Shown: in pieces, positions 8,130 to 16,396 of the stretch
Layout of the letters: each line of letters begins with the position of its first letter
Numbering within the stretch: the first letter of the stretch is position 1
Assembly: GCA_013215945.1 (NCBI GenBank)
Contig: JABSOM010000001.1
Span: 310,001-374,000 of the forward strand
From: Campylobacteraceae bacterium
Lineage (GTDB): Bacteria; Campylobacterota; Campylobacteria; Campylobacterales; Arcobacteraceae
Reading direction: 5' to 3'
DNA: 64,000 bases
Translations under genes and position numbers: made by a program
The notes under the pieces: model-generated
The model's input: only the letters and a program-made list of their open reading frames with translations
The model's database searches: none
What the model was told of the DNA's origin: nothing

Positions 8130-10310
8130 TTATGCTAAATCTTCTTTACCAATAAACTCTTTTTCATTCGCACTGTTTATAATCATTTTTGCTACTTCTT
8201 GGCTTTTAATAGCAATTTCTTTTGTTTGGCTGGCTACATTAGCATTTTGCTGACTTTGGTTATCTAAGAGTGTTACGGCATTATTAATTTGTTCAATTCC
8301 ATGTTGTTGTTCTGTTGAGGCTGTTTTTATTTCATTAATTAATTCAATTGTTTTATCTGTATTTTTATTTAAATCTTCATAACCCACAATCATTTTATTT
8401 GCAATACGTTTACCTGCATCAGCTTTTATACTTGCACTTTCAACAAGGTTTTTAATTTCACTTGCAGCTTCTGCACTTCGTGAAGCCAAGTTTCTTACTT
8501 CTTGAGCAACTACTGCAAAACCTTTTCCAGCTTCGCCTGCTGTTGCGGCTTCTACGGCTGCATTTAAGGATAAAATATTCGTTTGAAAAGCAATTTGATC
8601 AATAACAGAAATAGCATCTTTAATAGCAATGACTTCTTCATTAATTTCTTCCATAGAAGAAGTTGTTTCAAGCGCTAGTTTTTTACCATCACTTAAAGAG
8701 TGAGACAATTTATTAGCAAAATCTGACATCTTAACAACATTTTGTGTATTGCTTACAATAATAGAAGTGATTTCTTCTAAGGCTGCTGATGTTTCTTCTA
8801 AAGAAGCAGCTGATTCATTAGAAGAAACACTTAGTTTTTCAACATTAGATAATAAACCTTGTGAGCTTTGATTAATAGTAAGACCATTTGTTTTATTCTC
8901 TAGTAACATTTTATTAATCGTATCGGCTAATGAATTTAAGCCCAGTTCTACATTGGCTTTAGCATTAGTAATTCTGTGTCTAAAATCGAGTTTAGAATAT
9001 TTATTAAGCGCAGTAGTAATTTTATTTATATCATCTGAGATATTAGAACTTAACTCTTTCATCATATCGTTAAATAAAAGACTTAAATCATTTAAGTTCT
9101 CATTTTTAGACTTGATTTTTACCTCATGATTTAACTGCCCAATTTTAACTAAAGAAACCACCCTTTTAACATCATCAATAACTTTAGCATCTTCTTTTAA
9201 ACTCTCTTCAATAGAGTCAAGATATTTATTAAAGTTAAGTGCAATCTTAGAAATCTCATCTTTGGATAAAACTTCTACTCGTGATGTTACATCATTAGAA
9301 TTTAATAAATTCATTATTCCATTATTAAGAGCATTTAAGCCTCTTGATATTAAAGCAGGAATAGTAATAGCACAAATAAGTACCAGGAGTAAAACAATAG
9401 CTGATACAATAAGTGTTTTGGAATGAATGTCAGCATTTAATGCTTGAACACTTAAACCTGCTTTATCTTGCTCTTTTTTAATAGAAACTTTTATATCTTG
9501 TGTTAATTCTCCAATTTTGGGCCCTAAAACATTTAATTTATTATTTATAACATCGTTTCTGCTTTCTACAATACTTACAATATCATTGGCTCCTTTTGCA
9601 TATTTTATAGCAAAAGCAATGGCTTCTTCTAATTTATCAATAATATCATCATCATCCAGTTCATCTTCAACATTTTCAATTTTTTGCTGTAAAGCATACA
9701 ATCTTTTACGTATTTGAACAGAGTCTTCATTCGAACTTGATTGTAAAAATTTAGAAGTATAAAGACGTGCTTCTAATAATATCTCTATTGTATTAGCAAC
9801 ACCTAGGGCAGGTTTTAAATCACTTAAAGCACTTGCATCGTTCAAAGCATCTTTTAAATGTTTTTCTATTTTGTTGGCATTGACTTCTAAATTATCATTA
9901 AAAATACTTGTTCTTTTATTCATTAAATTTACTACTTCATAAAAACTTTCTTTATAAATGTTTAAATTTTCTTCAAGCAGTTTTACCAGTTTTTTTCTCT
10001 TGATATTTTTAGTATTTTTCTTTGCTTTGATTATGGCTTGTTTTGTTTTATTATAATAGTGATCAAAGTGATCAATTTTTTCTTGAACAGGATTTGTTAA
10101 ATAATCTTTTACATTCATTCGTAACATTAGCATATTGCTTTGAATATTATCCGCCTCTAAACTATGCCCTGAGAGTTCTTTATATTTTGTAAAACCATCA
10201 TTGGATTTAGACAAAGCAAAGATATTATACGTACTTAAAGACAATACAAGTAAAGCAATAAGAGAAAATGCAGCAATTAGTTTTAATTTAATACTTAAAT
10301 TTTTTAACAA
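8130..10310 (-). CDS. Methyl-accepting chemotaxis protein
   Basis: The 726-residue chemoreceptor has a first membrane helix at about 11-31 and a long helical periplasmic domain at about 32-297 of the four-helix or helical-bimodular kind. A second membrane helix follows at about 298-322, then HAMP at about 323-375, and a linker and signalling domain up to the end. The hairpin tip reads [17 protein letters not shown]. It senses an unknown ligand outside and controls CheA. The gene is monocistronic. No conserved C-terminal CheR-binding pentapeptide is evident. Confidence 0.95.
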   Translation of the reverse strand: MLKNLSIKLKLIAAFSLIALLVLSLSTYNIFALSKSNDGFTKYKELSGHSLEADNIQSNMLMLRMNVKDYLTNPVQEKIDHFDHYYNKTKQAIIKAKKNTKNIKRKKLVKLLEENLNIYKESFYEVVNLMNKRTSIFNDNLEVNANKIEKHLKDALNDASALSDLKPALGVANTIEILLEARLYTSKFLQSSSNEDSVQIRKRLYALQQKIENVEDELDDDDIIDKLEEAIAFAIKYAKGANDIVSIVESRNDVINNKLNVLGPKIGELTQDIKVSIKKEQDKAGLSVQALNADIHSKTLIVSAIVLLLVLICAITIPALISRGLNALNNGIMNLLNSNDVTSRVEVLSKDEISKIALNFNKYLDSIEESLKEDAKVIDDVKRVVSLVKIGQLNHEVKIKSKNENLNDLSLLFNDMMKELSSNISDDINKITTALNKYSKLDFRHRITNAKANVELGLNSLADTINKMLLENKTNGLTINQSSQGLLSNVEKLSVSSNESAASLEETSAALEEITSIIVSNTQNVVKMSDFANKLSHSLSDGKKLALETTSSMEEINEEVIAIKDAISVIDQIAFQTNILSLNAAVEAATAGEAGKGFAVVAQEVRNLASRSAEAASEIKNLVESASIKADAGKRIANKMIVGYEDLNKNTDKTIELINEIKTASTEQQHGIEQINNAVTLLDNQSQQNANVASQTKEIAIKSQEVAKMIINSANEKEFIGKEDLA

Positions 10311-10471
10311 TAGAAATCCTTTATATTCACAGTAGATAATAATATCAGAACATCATAACATTATAATCTTTTACTTTCTTTAAATAAGTAATAAAATTTA
10401 TTTACAATAAACCCACATATTTAGCTAGATTTATTGTAAATAAATATTTAATAATATTAATTTTGAAAAAG

Positions 10472-10493
10472 AGGAAAGTATAAATACCTTCCT
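10472..10493 (-). terminator. Intrinsic terminator of the cysteine-rich gene
   Basis: On the minus strand AGGAAGGTA, loop TTTA, TACTTTCCT forms a 9-bp stem with one G-U pair. CTTTTT follows immediately. It lies 6 bp after the stop of the cysteine-rich gene and supports a separate short transcript. Confidence 0.75.
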
Positions 10494-10498
10494 TTTCT

Positions 10499-10651
10499 TT
10501 AACTACAACAAGCATCCTGCTTGCAACAAGTATTATCTTTACAACAATCTTTACATTCACACACACAAGTGTTTTCACTTGAACAAGTACATTCACACTC
10601 ACAGTTTTCACACTCACAGTTTTTTATATTTTCACAACAATTATTTTTCAT
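10499..10651 (-). CDS. Small cysteine-rich, metallothionein-like peptide
   Basis: A 50-residue frame starts at the ATG at 10651 after AAGGA with a 6-base gap. It contains 17 cysteines (34 percent), mostly as C-C, C-x-C and C-x2-C, with no aromatic residues. The start is MKNNCCENIKNCECENCECE and the end is NTCCKQDACCS. The rest is Asn, Glu, Lys, Thr and Ser, a composition typical of metallothioneins and other soft-metal-binding peptides. There is no signal peptide. The gene has a complete transcription unit: an ECF-type promoter at 10682-10709 and a terminator at 10472-10493. It is divergent from an ECF sigma gene that carries the mirror-image promoter. Homology to a named family is not claimed. 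A metal buffer or thiol reservoir is the likely role. Confidence 0.8.
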   Translation of the reverse strand: MKNNCCENIKNCECENCECECTCSSENTCVCECKDCCKDNTCCKQDACCS

Positions 10652-10681
10652 CTTTTATCCTTTATTTTTGTCTTCACTACT

Positions 10682-10709
10682 AAGACGTAAAAGAAGAAAA
10701 AAGGTTGCA
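10682..10709 (-). promoter_or_regulatory. ECF-type promoter of the cysteine-rich gene
   Basis: On the minus strand TGCAAC (10709-10704), 16 T-rich bases and CGTCTT (10687-10682) give a start about 24 bases before the ATG. With the facing copy at 10741-10768 it forms a near-perfect inverted repeat with arms of about 30 bp. Confidence 0.65.
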
Positions 10710-10740
10710 TTTTAGAAATTTCATATTTTTCTTGTAATAA

Positions 10741-10768
10741 TGCAACTTTTTATTTACTTTTTCGTCTT
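10741..10768 (+). promoter_or_regulatory. ECF-type promoter of the second sigma factor gene
   Basis: TGCAAC (10741-10746), 16 T-rich bases and CGTCTT (10763-10768) precede an AAGGAG ribosome site and the sigma ATG at 10789. Its match to the promoter of the divergent cysteine-rich gene suggests that the sigma factor activates its own gene. Confidence 0.65.
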
Positions 10769-10788
10769 ATACTATAGAAGGAGTTATT

Positions 10789-11343
10789 ATGAAAGAAAAA
10801 ATTGAAGAAGCTTATATTAAATTTTCAAAAGCACTTTTATATTTCATTTTAAAACATGTTTCAAATAAAAGCACAGCAGAAGATTTATTGCATGAAGTAT
10901 TTATAAAAGCCTATAGCAATATAGAAGATATTAAAGAAGATGAGAATATACAAGCGTGGTTGTATAAAATAGCAAGAAATACAATAATAGATTATTACAG
11001 AAAAAACCAGATGAAAACAACGCAAAACTATGAGCTGTATTTTGAAGAAGAACAAGAAGAATCAGTGTTAAGTGAATTGTCTTGTTGTTTGTCTACTTTG
11101 CTTAAAGACTTACCTTTAAAACAGCAAGAGCTATTAAATGAAGTGTATTTAAAAGAGAAGTCTTTGGTTGAATATGCCAAAGAAAAAAACTTGAATTTAT
11201 CAAGCGTAAAATCCACTTCGAAAAGAGCCAAAGAAAAACTAAAAAAGATTTTTAATGAATGTTGTAAGTTTCAAGAAAATTCAAGACATGAGATTGTTGA
11301 TTATTCTTATAATAATAAAGATTGTATATGTAAAACACAATAG
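10789..11343 (+). CDS. SigZ-like ECF sigma factor with cysteine-bearing tail
   Basis: This 184-residue ECF protein has region 2 at about residues 10-74 (AEDLLHEVFIKAYSNI, IQAWLYKIARNTIIDYYRKN) and region 4 at about 105-155 (LPLKQQELLNEVYLKEKSLVEYAKEK, then the recognition helix SSVKSTSKRAKEKLKK). Cys99-Cys100 in the linker and Cys158-Cys159, Cys179 and Cys181 in the tail match or flank the cysteines of the sigma factor at 544-1119. The tail motif CCKF...IVDY...CIC resembles SigZ-type tails. No anti-sigma gene follows. The next gene is convergent. It probably drives its own promoter and the cysteine-rich gene, and may also recognise the LysE operon promoter. Confidence 0.88.
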   Translation: MKEKIEEAYIKFSKALLYFILKHVSNKSTAEDLLHEVFIKAYSNIEDIKEDENIQAWLYKIARNTIIDYYRKNQMKTTQNYELYFEEEQEESVLSELSCCLSTLLKDLPLKQQELLNEVYLKEKSLVEYAKEKNLNLSSVKSTSKRAKEKLKKIFNECCKFQENSRHEIVDYSYNNKDCICKTQ

Positions 11344-11413
11344 ACAGTACAATCAAAAAAGATTCTAATGTTTTTTTAATTTAGAAGTGCTCGTCTGCAT
11401 ATATTCATTTATT

Positions 11414-12157
11414 CTAAGATAGCTTTAATAAATACTTTTTTTGCACTTCTTTATCTACATATTTTAAAGCATTCTTTAAACTCTCTTTGTCAAAGTATTT
11501 TAAATATTTATTCACAAAATCAAAAACAACTTTTTCATCTGCTTTATATATATCATGTAATATCCAACCCACGCAAGTTTTAGCAAACCTCTCTTCTCTT
11601 TGTATTAACACAGAACAATTTTCAAAGATATGAGAATAATACTTATCCTCTTTAGTTAAACCAATGAAAGCAACAACAGAAGCTCTTGCTTTCCATAAAT
11701 AAGGATCATTACTCCAAGATGAAATAATATTAGCAGCATCTCTTTCATATTTTTTGATTGTAGCGCTTAATACTCTTACACAAAACCAATCGCAGATATT
11801 CCAATCATAAATTAGCTCTTCTTTAAAAATCACATCATATTGTTCTATCATATAAGAAAGAGACACTTTATCAAATAAGTAGTTTTGCAATAATAAAGTT
11901 CCCGCTAGTTTATCTTCTGCTAAATCTTGTCTAAAGAATTCAAGTGTTATCTCAATTTGTTCTTTATAACTTAAGTGTTCTAAATGTTTTTTATACCACT
12001 CTGTTTGCATCTTTCTAATATCAGGAATTCCAACTCCTCTAAAGTTAATAACATTTCTCATGTATTTTTCCCACCATAATTTCTTTTTTTCAGATGCGAT
12101 TTTAAGAAAAGAAGATTGCAGTTCTTTAATAATTGTCATTTTATTTTGATGTGTCAT
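11414..12157 (-). CDS. AlkD-like DNA alkylation repair protein
   Basis: The protein is 247 residues long from the ATG at 12157. That start was chosen because AAGGA lies 7 bases before it, while an earlier in-frame ATG at 12208 has no ribosome site. The HEAT-repeat fold and the AlkD key positions are visible: IYDWNICDWF holds the tryptophan/aspartate pair, LWKARASVV is the DNA-contacting motif, and KTCVGWILHDIYK is the conserved late helix. AlkD removes N3- and N7-alkylpurines. The gene stands alone. Confidence 0.85.
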   Translation of the reverse strand: MTHQNKMTIIKELQSSFLKIASEKKKLWWEKYMRNVINFRGVGIPDIRKMQTEWYKKHLEHLSYKEQIEITLEFFRQDLAEDKLAGTLLLQNYLFDKVSLSYMIEQYDVIFKEELIYDWNICDWFCVRVLSATIKKYERDAANIISSWSNDPYLWKARASVVAFIGLTKEDKYYSHIFENCSVLIQREERFAKTCVGWILHDIYKADEKVVFDFVNKYLKYFDKESLKNALKYVDKEVQKKYLLKLS

Positions 12158-12392
12158 ATATGTCCTTGGGGATGGATATTCATTTAGGGGATATGATAGC
12201 CATATCAAGTTAATGTTTTTCTATTTTAAGGAAATAATTCAAATTTATTATGGTTTATATTTATTTATTAAAATAAGAATTCACTCGTATTAGTATAGTT
12301 TTAAAGACGAATGTTCCCTTTCCTTGTCCTCTTTATTTTTTATTCTTACTTAATAATATTTGTGATAATCTTAAATTTAAAAAGGAGAAAGC

Positions 12393-13355
12393 GTGAAAAG
12401 TATATTTACTTTTATGTATTTTTTGTCAATGTGTGTATTTTCAAGTATGGCATTTGCACAAGATGGATATAAAGTCAGTATTTATAAAAAGGACTTGGTA
12501 CAAAAAGGAAATACAATTTTTGCTGATTTACTTGATAAACCCAAAATTGTTGAAATAAACCATAATGGCGAGATTACATGGGAATATTTTGTTCCTTCAA
12601 ATATTGTATCAAAAGGACGTGCAGGAAGCGGTTTTGATGTGAAATATTTGGATAATGATAATATATTATTTGTATTACCTCATGCAGGAATTTATGAAGT
12701 TAATCGAGATAAAAAAATTGTTTGGTCCTATCAGGGAAAAGTTACCCATGATGCCAATCGCTTAAAAAATGGAAATACTCTTTTTGTTATTAGCTGGGAT
12801 AAAAAAGATGATTCTCAAGTTAAAGAAATTAATAAAAAAGGTGAACTCGTATGGCAATGGAAAGCTAAAAAGGTATTGAATCATTCCCCCTATACAGATA
12901 TAAACAAAGGTGGATGGACCCATGTGAACTCAGCAAAAAGACTTGAGAATGGGAATACTCTTATAAGTTTACGTAACTTTTCTTTAGTGGTAATTGTTTC
13001 ACCTAAGGGAGATATTATAAGGAAATTTGATTTAAAAGCCTTTGGTAAAAACCCACATGAACCTACGTTTTTACCAAATGGAAATTTATTATTTGCAGTA
13101 AGACAACCTCATAAAGCAATAGAATATAATTTTGAAACAAAAAAGATTGTTTGGCAATTTGAAAAAAATGATTTCAAAACTATTCGAGGTATTCAAAGAT
13201 TAAGGAATGGAAATACACTCATAACTAGTAGAGATGAAATAGTTGAAGTTGATAACAAGGGACTTATTGTTTGGAACTTTATTTCAGGAAATGTGGATAC
13301 TCGTTTAAATTATAAAAAAAAGTGGTTGTATAAAGCACAGAGGAAAGAAGAGTAG
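12393..13355 (+). CDS. Exported PQQ-/arylsulfotransferase-like beta-propeller protein
   Basis: The 320-residue protein has a Sec signal peptide (about residues 1-22, ending AFA). At least five repeats follow of the kind xNGNTLxxxR: DNDNILFVLP, KNGNTLFVIS, ENGNTLISLR, PNGNLLFAVR and RNGNTLITSR. Each is paired with a strand such as KKIVWSYQGK or GELVWQWKAK. This pattern is found in bacterial arylsulfotransferase-like and other propeller proteins. The catalytic histidines of true ASST enzymes are not clear and the protein is shorter than those enzymes (about 570-600 residues). A binding or scaffold role is equally likely. GTG or an internal ATG could start it, but AAGGAGAAAGC precedes a GTG at the first codon. 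Confidence 0.75.
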   Translation: MKSIFTFMYFLSMCVFSSMAFAQDGYKVSIYKKDLVQKGNTIFADLLDKPKIVEINHNGEITWEYFVPSNIVSKGRAGSGFDVKYLDNDNILFVLPHAGIYEVNRDKKIVWSYQGKVTHDANRLKNGNTLFVISWDKKDDSQVKEINKKGELVWQWKAKKVLNHSPYTDINKGGWTHVNSAKRLENGNTLISLRNFSLVVIVSPKGDIIRKFDLKAFGKNPHEPTFLPNGNLLFAVRQPHKAIEYNFETKKIVWQFEKNDFKTIRGIQRLRNGNTLITSRDEIVEVDNKGLIVWNFISGNVDTRLNYKKKWLYKAQRKEE

Positions 13356-13585
13356 TTTACAATTGATTTCAATTGCACCAAAATTTTAGGGTAATTTGTT
13401 TCATTAGCGAAATATTTGAATAAGTATACTATCCAGAAATTAGAAGAAGGAACCACAAAAAGCGTTTAAGGGTGTTTTTAATGTAAGAATGCGAATAAAG
13501 ATTCATCTATCAACTACTAGAAATACTTTGAAGATGGAGTTACTTTGAATTTTTATCTAAAGTGTCGTTATCTTAATTTATTGTT

Positions 13586-14554
13586 TTAATTGCTGAACAA
13601 ATCTTTTTCCATATTGTCAAATTTTTCAATAAATCGTTTTCTTCCAAAAAGTGTAGTTCTTTTTGCAATTGAATCTTTAACTACAGAAATATTGCTTACT
13701 GAATATTTACTATTTCCAGTTTTTTCACCATCTTCATCAAATCTTGAGCTAATATGTAAATCACAAATTATATAACTACCATTTACAAATTTGTATTTAC
13801 CATCGTTTACATCATTTTTAAATTTAGTATCCGCCATACTAAATTTTATAATATCATTATTGTATTTTCCAACCCAATCGTAAGTATCATTTGTTAAAAC
13901 TGCTGAGATTAACTCAATTTTTACATATATTTTATCTTCCTCAATTTTAGTATCTTCCATGATATATGAACTAAAGTCTTTTTTTTCAACGTAATATTCT
14001 TCACTTAAATTATTGATTTCCTGAAAACTAACCTTTGTCATTTTACTAATATTGCTAATTTGTTTATAATAATTTGAAACATTTTTTGATATTTCTTTAC
14101 TATCCAATATATTAGATAATTGAGATTCAATTTCATATTGTACTTTATTATTAAACTCTAAATTATCTAATATTCTTTCTTTCATTTCATTATCTAATTT
14201 AGCACCTTTTAATGTTTCTTCTAATATTTTATTTTTAAGTAGAATGGAAGTTTCATTTTTCGTAAAATGGAAAGTTACTATGTCATTAATAGAAGGAGCA
14301 AAATATAAGGCAGTAGTAGCAATAGTTGTAGCAATAGTTGAAAATACAAACTTTTGTATTAATCCTCCATCATCTAATGGTACTATTTCTATTTGAATAT
14401 CAATATGTGAAAGTTTTCCGATTTTTTTAATTACTTCTAAAAAACTTTTTTCAGCCTTGTTTTGAATTACAGCATCCATAGTATGACTACTATCATTAAA
14501 ATAATAATGTATTTGATATTGAGAAATGATTTTCTTTTCGAAAGAGTCCAACAT
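13586..14554 (-). CDS. Unknown protein with one internal hydrophobic segment
   Basis: I do not recognise this 322-residue protein. A hydrophobic stretch at about residues 68-90 (QKFVFSTIATTIATTALYFA) could be one membrane helix. It is followed by a Lys/Glu-rich coiled-coil-like part (about 105-185) and a beta-rich C-terminal domain (IYVKIELISAVLTNDTYDWVGKYNNDIIKFSMADTKF) with a basic end. There is no signal peptide. It stands alone beside the repeat-rich zone, and its composition and position suggest an accessory gene. Confidence 0.6.
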   Translation of the reverse strand: MLDSFEKKIISQYQIHYYFNDSSHTMDAVIQNKAEKSFLEVIKKIGKLSHIDIQIEIVPLDDGGLIQKFVFSTIATTIATTALYFAPSINDIVTFHFTKNETSILLKNKILEETLKGAKLDNEMKERILDNLEFNNKVQYEIESQLSNILDSKEISKNVSNYYKQISNISKMTKVSFQEINNLSEEYYVEKKDFSSYIMEDTKIEEDKIYVKIELISAVLTNDTYDWVGKYNNDIIKFSMADTKFKNDVNDGKYKFVNGSYIICDLHISSRFDEDGEKTGNSKYSVSNISVVKDSIAKRTTLFGRKRFIEKFDNMEKDLFSN

Positions 14555-14749
14555 TAATTAATCCTAATATAAATTATTTAATAATGTTATCTAAATTATA
14601 CAAAAACTATTAAAATTACTTTAATATTTTATCTCGTTATTCAGTCTTTATTCTCCGAATTAAGGGGATAGATTCCAACTTAAAAAACTTTTCTTATACT
14701 CAAGAGGTTAATCTCTACTTTTTATAAATAGCGTTGAATCATAATTTCA

Positions 14750-15311
14750 AAGAGCTCATACAAAGTACCTTTGCGCTTTTTTCTTTTTCTTAATTGTCAG
14801 AAAAAGAAACAAAAAGAAGCAACTGACGAAATGATAAAGCCCTTCGGGTGCCTAAATATTTTTATTTGTTAGCTAGGCTCAAAAACTCACTAAAACGTGC
14901 TAAAGAGCACATTTCTTACGTTCAGACAGTTTTCACCTTTTTCCGCTAAAAAATAAAAAAATTTAGCTTTATCAAAGTCAGGAAAAGAGCCGTAGGGAAT
15001 GGAGCTTTAATTGGATTTATTTATTTCTTATATTTTTACTTTTCAAAAGAAAAACATTATAAGAGAAACGTGGAGCGGGGTTCTGCCTTTGTTGAAGCCG
15101 AGCGTTTATTTTTTGTTTCGAAACAGCCTGAAACTGTCTGAGTGTAAAGAAATATGCTCTTTAGCATATTTTAACGAGTTTTGCAGGGCAGAAACACAAA
15201 ATAATAAGTGAGGGAAGCTGCAAGCCTTCAACAACTTGGCAGTTGCTTTCTTGTTTCTTCTTTTCAAGAAAAGAAGAAAAAAAACGAATGCGCTAGCTTT
15301 TACGAGCTCTT
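14750..15311. repeat. Long palindromic intergenic repeat, copy A
   Basis: This 562-bp element begins AAGAGCTC and ends GAGCTCTT. Its two halves are imperfect inverted copies of about 230 bp each. Examples are the left GTGCTAAAGAGCAC-region against the right ATGCTCTTTAGCAT-region, and left CAGACAGTTTTCA against right GAAACTGTCTG. A non-coding centre separates them. Copy C at 21423-21977 matches it in the same orientation along its whole length with scattered changes. About 60 bp of left flank (GAG...AATCTC...GAATcAtAATTT) is also shared. No transposase is encoded. A forward open frame of 66 codons inside it is not conserved. Confidence 0.85.
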
Positions 15312-15347
15312 AATAGAAGAAGTTATTTTATTAGTATATTTTATCTC

Positions 15348-15466
15348 AAAAAATCATTCACTATAATTTTTATTTCTCCATGAATATCCACCCTCTTCCT
15401 ATCCTTTCCATCAATACAAACAAACTGCGCATTCTTGCATAAACGAAACACATGTGGCATCTTTTA
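15348..15466 (-). pseudogene. Remnant of the alpha/beta hydrolase 3' end (copy after repeat A)
   Basis: This stretch matches the last about 150 bp of the hydrolase gene at 22008-22988, including TGAATATCCACCCTCTT and ATCAATACAAACAAACT. It lacks 38 bp that in the intact gene lie between two CATTCT direct repeats (22097-22102 and 22135-22140). Only the C-terminal part is present, so it is non-functional. Confidence 0.75.
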
Positions 15467-15468
15467 TT

Positions 15469-16299
15469 TTAATCTATATTCATTTGCTTTAAGTATAAGC
15501 TTTGTTTTGGATTATAATCCTTTCTACAAACTAAACAAGTAGGGATTGAGACAACTTTGCTATCAATAGCAGTGAGTTTTAGTTTACCTAAAAATCCAAA
15601 CTTTTCAACTATAGATTTGGGCAACAGTGTTTTTCCCATACCTAATTCTACGCAAGACAGAATTACACCAAAGTCTGCTATTTCTATAGTTTCATAATCA
15701 AAATTTTCAATATAATCACAATATTTTTTCATTCCTAGGTAAAAAGCACAGTTTTTTTCATGAGCTAAAATTGCATTCTTATTACATTTAATTTTAGGTT
15801 CTACAAATAAAAGTTCATTTTCGAACTTCTGTAAAACCATTAAATCATTATTGATTGGTTCATGATTAATAAAGCCAATATCAACTTTATATTCTAAAAG
15901 CATTTTTGTTATTGGATTAGTATTATCTGTTATTAATTCTAGTTTTAGTTCTGGGTAATCCTTGTTAATACTTTTTAAAAAAGGAAATAAGCGCATAGAA
16001 GCATTTGAAAAAGTAGAAGCAATAATAAGTGAATTTTGCACTTTTATATTCTGCATCTGAATACTTAATTCATCTAGTTTATTAATAATTTCTATTGCTT
16101 TTGGAAGAAGGTTCTCTCCTTCTTTAGTTAAAACTACACCTTTAGGAATACGGTGAAATAATTTAAACTCAATATTTTTCTCTAATTGTTTTATACGAAG
16201 AGTAACATTCGTTTGACTTACTTGCAGTTTTTTTGAAGCCTTTGTAAAACTTTTATTGCGTGCTACAACAACAAATATTCGTAAAAGATGTGCATCCAT
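15469..16299 (-). CDS. LysR-family transcriptional regulator
   Basis: The protein is 276 residues long from the ATG at 16299. That start was chosen because AAGGAAG lies 5 bases before it; an in-frame ATG 24 bases upstream lacks one. The N-terminal winged helix-turn-helix (LLRIFVVVARNKSFTKASKKLQVSQTNVTLRIKQLEK) is followed by a periplasmic-binding-like effector domain. It is divergent from the diaminopropionate lyase fusion gene, with a 97-bp shared promoter region, so it probably controls that catabolic locus in response to a substrate. Confidence 0.92.
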   Translation of the reverse strand: MDAHLLRIFVVVARNKSFTKASKKLQVSQTNVTLRIKQLEKNIEFKLFHRIPKGVVLTKEGENLLPKAIEIINKLDELSIQMQNIKVQNSLIIASTFSNASMRLFPFLKSINKDYPELKLELITDNTNPITKMLLEYKVDIGFINHEPINNDLMVLQKFENELLFVEPKIKCNKNAILAHEKNCAFYLGMKKYCDYIENFDYETIEIADFGVILSCVELGMGKTLLPKSIVEKFGFLGKLKLTAIDSKVVSIPTCLVCRKDYNPKQSLYLKQMNID

Positions 16300-16321
16300 A
16301 TAACTTCCTTTAAGATAATCC

Positions 16322-16366
16322 ATAATTATCGATTATTTGACATGTCATAACTAATTGTAATAGAAT
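16322..16366 (+). promoter_or_regulatory. Promoter and LysR-type operator of the lyase fusion gene
   Basis: TTGACA (16337-16342), an 18-base spacer and TAGAAT (16361-16366) make a sigma-70-like promoter. ATAAT-N5-ATTAT (16322-16336) is a T-N11-A type LysR box, and the palindrome TGACATGTCA (16338-16347) overlaps the -35 element. The arrangement suits activation by the divergent LysR protein. Confidence 0.5.
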
Positions 16367-16396
16367 AATACTTAATTTTAAAAATAGGACATTACC

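Noticed and set aside
10402-10617. Val-rich minus-strand frame overlapping the cysteine-rich gene
   Set aside because: It is a shifted-frame reading of the TGT/TGC-rich gene. The cysteine-rich frame has the ribosome site, promoter and terminator.
10521-10715. Gln/Ser/His-rich forward frame opposite the cysteine-rich gene
   Set aside because: It is the antisense of the repeated cysteine codons. Its end runs through the promoter repeat.
13356-13585. Possible transposase remnant
   Set aside because: All frames are interrupted and no insertion-sequence ends or recognisable motif could be found.
15011-15211. Forward 66-codon open frame
   Set aside because: It lies inside palindromic repeat A, has no ribosome site, and is not preserved in copy C.
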